Part shown: positions 55,475 to 64,000 of the stretch, piece by piece
Layout: each line of letters begins with the position of its first letter
How positions within the stretch are numbered: position 1 is the stretch's first letter
Assembly (NCBI GenBank): GCA_032433765.1
Contig: JAVIAB010000073.1
Coordinates: 69,111,087 to 69,175,086, forward strand
Source: Megaustenia siamemsis
Taxonomy: Eukaryota > Mollusca > Gastropoda > Stylommatophora > Ariophantidae
Reading direction: 5' to 3'
DNA: 64,000 nucleotides
Position numbers and translations under genes: made by a program
The notes under the pieces: generated by a model
Seen by the model: only the letters and a program-made list of their open reading frames with translations
Databases searched by the model: none
Told to the model about the DNA's origin: nothing

Positions 55475-56743
55475 TCATTCTGATCAGACGAGTCTAAAAG
55501 ATTAATAACTGTTTGGGGTTGAATATTCCACAAACCATCATTTTTTCCAATATTCCTCTTCCTGTTTTAAGACGTGATCTTCACATTTAGCCCAATAATC
55601 TTTGTCTATATTTAATAAAGCGAGATTAGCAAGAGTCTTTACATCGCATATTTTGAATGTTGTATTTTCATCTGCCACTTGTCCTTTTAATTTTGCCCAG
55701 ATTAGTTCTATGGGATTTAAATGAGCATGGTAAGGTGGCAACCTCAAACTTATATGACCGTGCTCTAATCTTATCTATTTGAAAAATCTTTGTCCTTTGT
55801 TTTTGCTTTACTAGAGATAGTAATTCAGGTTTTAAGTACATGTTATTAAATTGTATGTGCTCCTTTGTGAGCCATATCTTAATAGTATCTTTTGTACTGG
55901 ATGACGTCGGACTTTATCTTCAAGTGCAACAATGTTGTGGTACGCTGCATTGTCCATTATTAGGCAAGATGGTCGATCTAGTGATGGGAGAACAGAATTT
56001 TCAATCCAATGTCTAAATATGTGACCATTCATCTCAGAGTGATAATCCCGATTGTCTATGGATTTTGAAAGAAAATGAGCTCTGCATTCTGTATTAGTCC
56101 ATGTTGTCGACTACCTGCATGAACAATTATCAAGCGCTGTCCTTTGCTGCTAGGTATTAATCTCTTAATCTTTCCATCTGATGACTGCCATTCCCTTTGG
56201 TAAGTGTGGTGAGCATTGATCCATGTTTCATCCAAGTACACAATATCATAACCTTGCTTGCGCACCTCTTTTACTTCACGTAAGTACTTGCTTCTCATGA
56301 CTACTATATGTGACTTCTCACAGATGATGTTTCGTCCATTGGAATACTTTCTGAATGTAAAGCCTGCAGCTCTCACATTCCTCCATAATGTAGACTTTGA
56401 TATTTTAATACTGTTGTTCTTTTTCAGCGATACTTTTAATTTTCTTATTGTAACAGTTTCATTCATACCCAACATTTTGCGAATTTCACTTCTAATAAGT
56501 TCACTGTCGAAATTATCCAACATTTTTGCTCTTCCTTGTGATTTTGTATATTTTGAACATTGACGGTCACGTGCTTGATCCAGCGATTAAATGACCGTTT
56601 AGATAAATCCAAAACGTGTCTTGTCCTATTCTCAGGGTTTTCTAAAGAATGAAATAATCTTCCTCGTTTAGCCTCTTTGCAAAATAGTCATACATTTTTA
56701 TTGCGATGTTTTGTAAACTGCAGAACTTCATTTTAAGACTCAT
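55475..56743 (-). pseudogene. Sailor-like transposase, frameshifted
   Basis: Over 90% identical by eye to the intact gene at 34,345-35,622, start at 56,743. Lesions compared with copy 1: single-base losses near 56,690, 56,580, 55,912 and 55,486, and a 4-base loss near 55,768. Motifs DETWINAHH (about 56,225), LIMDNAAYHN (about 55,945) and LPPYHAHLNPIELIW (about 55,735) remain. The first catalytic motif keeps DETW, unlike copy 1. Inactive. Confidence 0.9.
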
Positions 56744-57007
56744 GATAAATGTTATCGTTCCACGTCTACACCTATGAATGAACGGAAATGGAACACACAA
56801 TTTCTCAAGTGTCTAATTGTGTCAAAAAAACCACGGCGAAAGCGTGCAAATACGTCAATTTTACCGTGTATGGATTTTTACTCGCTATTTTTAACTTAAA
56901 TACTGTAAACATTAAGTTTTGACTACATCAATGGGTCGTTATAAATTTATATAAATCAAATAAGCAACAATAATAACCAAATGTTTTTTAAATGAAATTA
57001 ATTCCCT

Positions 57008-57715
57008 TATTGGTTATTGGTTATGGAAGGCCTCGTATCACTGCAAACGAATTAAAATCCATAATTGCTCACCGCCCGTGCCAGTGGAATCATCCGAATT
57101 ACTAACACATCTCCCAAACAAAGAAAGGTAACTGTAGTTCCCATCGTAGCAGTCTCAGCACACGCCAAAAGACATAAGGCGAAACCGCGCAGAAAGTGAA
57201 TACAGCCAACTGTTCCCTGTCATACGATATCATCATTCATCGTAAACAAGCGGGATATTGAAACAGGATCAAACGGATGAGACACACAGCTCACGGTGTG
57301 CACAGAGCACTTAACTCAGTAGCTCCTGCAACAAGCCGGACTTGGAATATGAGGAAACTGCAAGAAGGAACACTTTTCAGACATAGCCTTCAATGGTTCC
57401 TGCCGCCTATCCACCATATACCATGGAAGTTCGCGTCCTCCCGAAAATGATGATCGTCGTAGCACTTGATGATGTTAGGCCATCATTGATGACTCCAATT
57501 CCAAACATATAGACACACAGTGGTGGTAAGTTATTATTTCCAATCCAACAGAAGCCACCTGACCCGTAGTTAGTAAAACCACAGAGAGAATATGATTTTG
57601 TGACCTTCACTGATTCACTCTGGATGTGAATGTGTAGTTTACACAAGAGGAGAAGTTTTCACTACAGTGATCAAAGTAAACATTGCTTAGTCCATGGCTC
57701 AAATATAAATCCCTG
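57008..57715 (+). repeat. Unknown repeat E, uninterrupted copy
   Basis: Inserted in the 5' non-coding part of the Sailor-like copy. The part 57,027-57,516 matches repeat E at 41,425-43,212 and shows the empty site (ccataattgctcaccgcccg) of the RTE insertion. The remaining ~200 bp to 57,715 have no counterpart seen. Edges are approximate. Confidence 0.75.
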
Positions 57716-57827
57716 TTGGGTTCTAATCATTATAACTTTACATTCAAATTTTGAACAACTTACAACAAGCGGTTAAAAAGCTATCGATTTTAAAGTTGGG
57801 CACGAGTTATTAAACAAGCTATAACAT

Positions 57828-57986
57828 AAAATTAAACCATTTTAAGTAAGTTAAGATTACTAACATTAGATTAAACTATTTTAAGTAAGTTAAGATTACT
57901 AACATTAGATTAAACTATTTTAAGTAAGTTAAGATTACTAACATTAGATTAAACTATTTTAAGTAAGTTAAGATTACTAACATTAG
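57828..57986. repeat. 39-bp tandem repeat, four copies
   Basis: Four copies of attaaactattttaagtaag plus ttaagattactaacattag, starting just past the end of the Sailor-like element. Confidence 0.93.
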
Positions 57987-58170
57987 AGAAAATAAAGGCA
58001 ATGCACAGGGAATCCACTATGATGTAAAAATTTAAAGGAAATCAAACTCGGACCATACACGGCTCTAGTGGAGACTCCGGGGAGTTTTTTTTTCTCAAAT
58101 TCTGTCGCTGCTCTCGTAGTGCAGGAGGAAAAGAACAAAAACACCGAGTGGGAAAAAATGATGTGTTCCA
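57987..58170 (+). pseudogene. Possible L1/Tx1-like LINE 3' fragment
   Basis: The words aaaataaaggcaatgcacag, atccactatgatg and caggaggaaaagaa...gagtgggaaaaaa parallel 29,215-29,330 at the end of the L1/Tx1-like LINE. Diverged; assignment tentative. Confidence 0.45.
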
Positions 58171-58289
58171 ATTGAATTGCCTTGTCGATTTATTGAAGTG
58201 TAAAAAAGAGGGAACCATCTTGACATTTGTCTAAGAGGAATGAGATGAAATATTTCACCAAACTGGGCTACGGCATTTTTAAGTGAGTT

Positions 58290-58307
58290 GGGGGGGGGGG
58301 GGGGGGG
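58290..58307. repeat. G18 homopolymer
   Basis: Run of 18 G. The length may be affected by sequencing. Confidence 0.85.
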
Positions 58308-58485
58308 TGTGACCCAGTTGCAAGTGCTCTCCTGTGTCATTATTTTACAATTCTGTGACCCATCCTTTATCAGCTGAGTCGACTGGAGAGCGTCAGGCTT
58401 CATTTGAATTATCCTTTGCCTAATCTCTAAAACGCTAAAACAGCACTCACTACTGAAGTTTCCTGGTGAGTCACTGACATAATGT

Positions 58486-58670
58486 TTCAAAGTAGAGACG
58501 GGAATGCGTCAAGGACGCATATTGTCGCCTCTCCTTTTTTCTTTTGGCAATATATTGGATTATGCAAACCACCACGCAGGGTACAAGAAAAAGTATTCGG
58601 TGGACACTCTGGAACCTACTGTAAGACCTTGCCGATAATATTGCAGTCTTTGCACATAACCATAAATTTG
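58486..58670 (+). pseudogene. LINE RT fragment
   Basis: The frame reads FKVETGMRQGRILSPLLF and, after a one-base shift, LLAIYWIMQTTTQGTRKSIR, WTLWNLL and DLADNIAVFAHN. This is the conserved RT segment from the RQGxxLSPxLF motif to a decayed active site (normally FADD). Short isolated relic; clade not assigned. Confidence 0.75.
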
Positions 58671-59094
58671 TTAATCAAACGTACAGTAACTGAATGCAAA
58701 TTTCTGTATATAATTTATTATATTTACACGTCTTAATGTATATACATTTATTATCTTTTCAGGCTTCACGTAAGTACATTTAATATATTTCAAAGGCTTT
58801 GTGTTTGTAAATCTATTATATTTTCAAGGTCCTATGTCTATTATATGTTCAAACTATATAATATAGGTGTTTTTTTTAAAATTCAATGCACATAACAAAT
58901 TATGGATAAAGATGAAACCTCCACGATAACTCGCACACAGTTTCACAATGGACGGATGTCGGCGCAAAAATCGCAATATTTAGCGACACAACGCATCTAC
59001 ATCCACTTCGAATGAACGCTGAAGAAGCAGCAGAAGGAGGAAACATAGGAGGAGGAAACAAACATCAAGATGAAACATTCTGTTTTATTACAGT
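58671..59094. other. No recognisable gene
   Basis: AT-rich spacer. Confidence 0.4.
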
Positions 59095-59376
59095 CTTTCA
59101 GCACATATGGAGCCGCGATAGCTCAGTGGTTAGTGAACTGACTACAAATGACAAGGGGTAGGGTTCGATCCCAACCGACGGCTTCCGGTTCACCCAGCCT
59201 TAAATGGGTACCGATTTTTATGGGAAAGTAAAGCAGCACGGCGTAATACCGACCACATTACCCCAAAAATCATGTGCTGAAGGTATGTAAATATAGGGTC
59301 ACTAACACCATATTTCCCTATACGTCACTTGGCGTGACGGGGGTACTTTACTTATTTTTTTTACTTTCAGTACATA
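59095..59376 (+). mobile_element. tRNA-derived SINE (family A), full length, with TSD
   Basis: Body 59,108-59,363 starting tggagccgcgatagctcagt; A box tagctcagtgg, B box ggttcgatccc, 3' end gacgggggtactttactt. Duplications ctttcagcacata (59,095-59,107) and ctttcagtacata (59,364-59,376) differ at one base. Its 3' module closely matches the SINE of the dimer at 45,389, so the two share a recent source. Confidence 0.92.
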
Positions 59377-60423
59377 GTGTTAATTTTGAGGCCGTGATAA
59401 TTCTGTTGTATAAGTGAACCCTAAAGCATTGGACCAATGTATCTATGATTACCTGTCGACAAGAAGCCACAATGTCCCAGGAATTCGCTGGCTTTGTTAA
59501 GTTTATAAGGAAAGTGTTTTCAAATCGATAGACACGTTGAAAGCAAGAGTTGTGACGTGGCGTTTTCTTTATTCTTTGTTGTCTTGCTCGTGTTCGAGCA
59601 ATTAAAATTATGGCAATTTGTTGCGCTTGGTTAGTCAGCAACACATTAAGTCACGCGGAGTTGCGGCAAAGAAGGGGCAGGGTTATATTTTGTCAATGAA
59701 GCGGGAAGGAGTTTTGAAGGGTCGTTTGAGAAAATAACTCCACATTGCTGTTGAAAGAGAAGATCAAGACAATAAGAGAGGTCAACGGATGTATCAGGAA
59801 TTTAAGGGTGAAAGCTGTGGGCGCCTGCTGTTGGCGCAAAATTTCTAATGGTTCGTTGCTGACTTTATCTCAAGAGACGACATATTCTGGTACAGGATGA
59901 TTTTCAGAACCATTGAACGTAAATGTACACATTTTTCGAAAACTCTCTAGGTTTCTCTGGCACGAGTCAGCTCTGACAGTCTCTTCCACGATCTGGCACA
60001 CCATCAGAATCAGTAAATTGTGTTCTACAATAAATTGAGTTCTATGTTCAAATCTTACCAGTAGAACATCTGTACAAATATGATCCCCTGTAATGTCTTC
60101 ACTTTGTAGCGGTAGAAGAGCCTATGTGGTCCACGGCCCGTGAGTAATTTAATGCACTAGGCTACGTACTTAAAATAGCAGTGCAACATAAATCTCACTG
60201 AGACATCGCAGATTAACTTGTTTGACCAAGTGGCAAGACATTGAAGAGGGAGGGCAACGCGGTTCTAAAAAATGACTTGCTGATGTTGGATGTGTTGGGC
60301 TATTAGAGAAAACTATGGCAGCTTGCTGTAAACGACAACACAATACTGCTACACCTACTTAATTCCTTTTTCAATCAGACGTAAAAAGGCAACAGTCGAA
60401 TGAACGAAGGGCAGAGGTAGGAT
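59377..60423. other. No recognisable gene
   Basis: Spacer of ordinary composition. Minus-strand open frame 59,348-59,644 matches no family I know. Confidence 0.4.
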
Positions 60424-61630
60424 AGCATTGTTCTCATCATCATCATCATCGAGTGCCTTCTCCGCAACAAGGTTGGCTACCATGGAGCGCCATTCTGCTC
60501 TGTCTCTTTCTTTGATGGTGCAGGTTAATAGTAGGCTGATCTGTCCATCTTTTGATGTTACTCGTCCATGTTAGTCTTGGTCTGCCTCTGCCTCTTTTAT
60601 TTTGTATTTTCCCCTCCAGAATTACTTTTAGTAGGCTGTTGTGTCTTTTAACATGGCCCAAAAATCGCATTTGTCTTGTTTGAATTGTGCTTAGTAGTTC
60701 TCTTTTCATTTTTAGTTGTTTTAAGACTTCATCATTTGTTTTTCTTTTCCTTCCATCCAATTCTACCTATTCTTCTATATAACCACATTTCAAAGGCTTC
60801 AATTCTCTGTTCTGTTTTCTCTAATGTCCATGTTTCTGCACCATACAGGAATATTGAGAAGATGTACATTTTGCTATTCTTAGTTTTAGCCCTGGTGTTA
60901 TTTGTTTTGATGTTAGTATGTTCTTCATGACATTAAATTACTTTTACCATTCCTATTCTTTTGTTTATTTCAGTTGTACATTTTCCATCACTGGTTATAG
61001 TATGTCCAAGGTAGTTGTAGTTCTGAACTATCTCCAGGTCTATTCTTATTTTTTGATATATCCACTTGTGGGTTTTGAGTATTTTCTTTGTTTATGATCA
61101 TAGTTTTAGTCTTTTTGATATTCATATCTAGTCCATATTTTTTGCTTGTCATGTTTATTTCATTAAGTAATTGTTGTAGATCTTTAGGATTTTCTGCTAG
61201 CAGTACAGTATCGTCAGCATATCTTAGGTTATTGATTATCTTTCCATTAATTTGTAGGCCTGGCATCTCTATGATGTTTTTAAAGATTTGCTCAGTGTAT
61301 AGATTGAACAAGCTTGGTGATATAATGCATCCCTGTCTTTACTCCTCTTTTTATATCAATGGGTGTAGAGTTCTTTTTGTTATATTTTATTATTGTTGTT
61401 TACTCCCAGTATAGATTACATATTAGTCGTATGTCCATGTCATCTAGATGTATCTCTTTTAGGCATTCTATAAGTAGTTTGTGGTGTACTCTATCAAAGC
61501 TTTGGTGTTGTCTATGAAGCAGGCATATATTGGTTTGTTTACTTCTGTGTATTTTTTCGATTAATGTTCTCATGCAGAATATGGCTTCTTTTGTCCCGTT
61601 ATTTTTCCTGAATCTAATGAGCATTGTTCT
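60424..61630 (-). pseudogene. RTE LINE (family A), 5'-truncated, with TSD
   Basis: Element 60,435-61,619. On the minus strand it has IRFRKNNGTKEAIFCMRTLI, LDDMDIRLICNLYWE, SLFNLYTEQIFKNIIEMPGL, active site YADDTVLLAENP (about 61,225-61,190), the thumb, FLGHVKRHNSLLKVILEGKI and RGRGRPRLTWTSNIKRW. The catcatcatcatcat tail lies at 60,435. Frameshifts near 61,340, 61,045 and 60,760. Perfect 11-bp duplications agcattgttct at 60,424-60,434 and 61,620-61,630. Confidence 0.92.
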
Positions 61631-61942
61631 AATTGGCAAAAGTTTCATTACCTTCTGTCGTGAGCTGACTCATCGTCAACTTTTATTCCTTTATTCTTAT
61701 ATACTTCTCAATAGTGAACTCATTACTAATATTTGTAAACAAACAACAAATCAAGATTAACACAATGTAGCATATACACCACATGAAAACTCACCAGAAC
61801 AAATAAAATTGTAGCACTATTGCAAACCTATAGTTAACTGATGAAGGCAATCTCTTCGTGCGCAATGCCAAGCCGCCCACAGATGCCAAGGGGTAGCCTA
61901 GTCTAATAGGGAATATACAGATACACAATTTATTGCCGAGTT

Positions 61943-62335
61943 TGTGTTCGTAAATGAAAGGACGGTTTAGAGGCCACAGAGATAGGATTTCTCAGAAGAA
62001 TGTTGAAAGTTTCTTAGACAAAAAAACCAATCAGGAAATTCTCAAAGAAGCCAACACTAAAAAGGGAACTTCTAAAAAACATCAGAAAGAAGCAATAAAC
62101 ATTTTTCGGGCACATAATGAGAAGGGGACAGTTGGAATACTTGGTCATAACAGGCAAATAAAAAGGAAATAGAGATCGCGGACGACAGAGAGAAAATACT
62201 GGATAGCTTGGTGTCATGGCATGGTAAACAGTCAACAACAGAACTGATACGATGTACTGTCGATATAAGATTGTGGAAGGACATGATCGCCTATGCCTAC
62301 TGGTATGGCACATGATGATGATGATGTGTTCGTAA
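61943..62335 (+). pseudogene. RTE LINE (subfamily B1), 5'-truncated, with TSD
   Basis: Element 61,954-62,324: RFRGHRDRISQKNVES-frame relic of the thumb, TNQEILKEANTKKGT, the HIMRRGQLEYLVITG region, then the end of the ORF and an atgatgatgatga tail. Perfect 11-bp duplications tgtgttcgtaa at 61,943-61,953 and 62,325-62,335. The insertion contains only about 370 bp. Confidence 0.9.
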
Positions 62336-62389
62336 CCCTATGCTACAGTCACGAGTACACCTGCGTGAAAGACATCGCCAATGATAGCT

Positions 62390-62480
62390 ATCTTTTTAGA
62401 TAGTTGAGTTGGCCGTGTGCTCTCGCGTTTGGTTTCTCGTGGCAAGGCGCAGTGCCGAGGTGTACGGGTTTGATCCTGCT
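62390..62480 (+). mobile_element. Possible tRNA-like SINE head
   Basis: A tagttgagttgg A-box-like word and gggtttgatcctgc (B-box-like) lie about 60 bp apart, a tRNA-like spacing. No stem or duplication confirmed; tentative. Confidence 0.35.
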
Positions 62481-62839
62481 TCGGACAATCTATTATTCTT
62501 TGTTTTTTTTTCCTGTTGTTGATTGTTTGTGATATTTTTCCTAGTGCTGTAAACATAACTCTTCCCCTGAAATGATTCGCTGATCGTTTCCCTTCATAAT
62601 AACATTATTCATTTATTATTATTTGTCTCCCATAGCCTTAGTTTGCCGCGGGCACTCACTTTAAAGGATGATGAGCCGTGAACAAAAAATGGTTGTGAAT
62701 GAATGTTGCCCTAGGGGGATATTTTCTGCTATCTGCCACATCATTTAATCCACACAAGGTAAAGTCAATGAACTTAGTCATGCCTCGTGGTCTATTAAGA
62801 TTAAGGTACAAGTTCCCATACAATTTATATCGTCTATAT

Positions 62840-63245
62840 ATTTTGGAATAGTTTATTTTAGCCTAGTGACTAGACAATCTAGTTGACATCTTCATTGTAC
62901 AACGAACAACTCAATAGATCCCCCTCTTGGGTTAGTTTAGTCAATAGATTATCTTCATTAAACAACTGAATAGTGTCTAGGTACCTTCTCTGTTTAGTTT
63001 AATTAAATAGAAAGATCATCTACATTGAAAACAGACCCCCACAATTTTGTTCAGATTCCTTCCTCAGTTTAGTTTAGTTTAGTTTAGTCAACATATCATT
63101 TTCACTAACCAGAGAACAACTTATTAGTGCTCAGATCCTCTCCTCACTTTAGTTTAGACAACGGATCACCGACATTGAATAAAGGACAACTCTATAGTGC
63201 TCACATGCCCTCCCTCACTTTAGTTTAATCTCGACATCTTATCTA
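62840..63245. repeat. Degenerate ~60-70-bp repeat
   Basis: About six diverged units of the type caatagattatcttcatt...aacaact...tctgtttagtttaat. Strongly diverged, so the array is old. Confidence 0.65.
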
Positions 63246-63439
63246 CATTACACAATGGACAACTCTGCTTAGACACATTCTCAGCACGTCGCCAGTACGA
63301 AGCACACGGACCACACACTAGCAAATGCACCTAATATGGATTCAGTTCAGATACACGAACTCCATAGCACTGGTGAAGACCATGCCCCCCTCTCCCCCCG
63401 CCACCTCCTTACTGACCTCTTAGACATGACAGTGACTCT

Positions 63440-63620
63440 AATCTTTTCTTCCATCATCACGGTCATGACCCTGGATGTGTGAAATAATCTACTCCAGTGG
63501 TGCTTTTCTTTCCTAGAGGAAGAACAAAATTATCTGCTACCCAACTATGGCTGGGTCGTTTGAGATCGAACCCAGTCACTTGTCATCAGTAAACCATTCG
63601 TTGACCTCTGCCCTACATCG
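63440..63620 (-). mobile_element. Diverged family A-type SINE
   Basis: On the minus strand it has the B box ggttcgatctc, then cccagccatagttgggtagc and aggaaagaaaagcaccac, parallel to the family A body (cccagccttaaatgggtacc, gggaaagtaaagcagcac). Much more diverged than the other copies, so an older insertion or a related family. Confidence 0.6.
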
Positions 63621-63948
63621 ACTTCCAAGAATTGTTGGAAAATATCCCATAGGGGCACTCTCACTTTACTTGAATCGAGCATCTGCTTTGACCGACGAAA
63701 CAGGTAACTTTTGTGCTAGGTTTTGACTCATTGTTTTTAATGTTATTGACGTAATAATTTTCTATGTGTATGTATGTGTTTGTGTGTGTGTTCGTGCGTG
63801 TGCATGGCTGATGACGTCACAAGCTATGAGTGATTCCGGAAATTCCTTTTTAGCTCTCACGCCTTTGTAAATCTATAGTTTGCTGTGGCCATGCAATAAG
63901 CGCTTGATTGGATGTAGACGAATAGACTGATGATCTAGATCAGTGCTC
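63621..63948. other. No recognisable gene
   Basis: Contains a short (TG)n stretch at about 63,766-63,805; nothing else seen. Confidence 0.4.
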
Positions 63949-63953
63949 TGTAA

Positions 63954-64000
63954 CCTTGTTATGGCCAACACCCACTTGTTTTCAACCTTGTTATGGCCAA
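63954..64000. repeat. Start of a ~32-bp tandem repeat at the window edge
   Basis: ccttgttatggccaa occurs at about 63,954 and again 32 bp later, cut by the window end. Confidence 0.5.

Larger units (their letters stand above)
55025..57823 (-). mobile_element. Second Sailor-like mariner element, damaged, with insertion
   Basis: Element 55,027-57,821 with TA at 55,025-55,026 and 57,822-57,823. Ends match the 33,957 copy (left tagctcgtttcaaatcactt; right end ttaaacaagcta). It is 2,795 bp long against 2,116 for copy 1, because about 700 bp (about 57,008-57,712) carrying repeat E are inserted between attccc and its continuation near 57,705-57,720. Confidence 0.9.

Overview
This window reads as a eukaryotic (metazoan) chromosome segment: AT-rich, spliced, with no bacterial gene organisation and very dense in transposable elements and minisatellites. 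The only host gene I can recognise is the 3' end of a prolyl 4-hydroxylase alpha subunit (P4HA, collagen biosynthesis) on the + strand. RTE-type LINEs, tRNA-headed SINEs, IS630/Tc1/mariner and pogo/Tigger transposons and R2-like LINEs fit an invertebrate, perhaps a mollusc or other lophotrochozoan. That taxon is a guess; 'animal' is not.

Layout. 0-6.5 kb: LINE fragments, a nearly complete RTE LINE (minus strand), a tRNA-SINE with perfect 13-bp target duplications and a 38-bp minisatellite. 6.58-17.32 kb: P4HA exons. Two alternative-looking versions of the exon carrying the NRIAT motif (6,579-6,641 and about 9,900-9,965) are followed by the GGATVFP exon (14,886-14,954), the terminal exon (16,941-17,108) and a polyadenylation signal. 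All junctions are phase 0. The introns hold an RTE copy, a LINE with RT and RNase H, and three SINE copies, one of them with a 7 x 42-bp internal expansion. 17.4-33.6 kb: LINE remnants (RTE, R2-like with a restriction-like endonuclease, L1/Tx1-like) between large minisatellites (43, 25, 93, 70, 63, 34 and 30 bp). 33.9-36.1 kb: a complete IS630-Tc1-mariner element with an intact 425-codon transposase and an unusual DD83E spacing, close to the 'Sailor' DD82E group; a broken second copy lies at 55.0-57.8 kb on the other strand. 36-44 kb: nested RTE copies, a probable solo LTR splitting an RTE copy, and GA arrays. 44.45-46.72 kb: a Tigger/pogo element with TA duplications, interrupted by a two-headed tRNA SINE. 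46.8-64 kb: SINEs, a second RNase H LINE, a 12-bp array, RTE copies and short diverged repeats.

The elements can be dated relative to one another because many insertions keep target-site duplications and some have an uninterrupted sister copy in the same window. Examples are SINE into Tigger, SINE into LINE, LINE into an unknown repeat, LTR into RTE, and that unknown repeat into the mariner-like element. Almost every long open frame outside the named genes is a by-product of tandem arrays that lack stop codons or whose period is a multiple of three.
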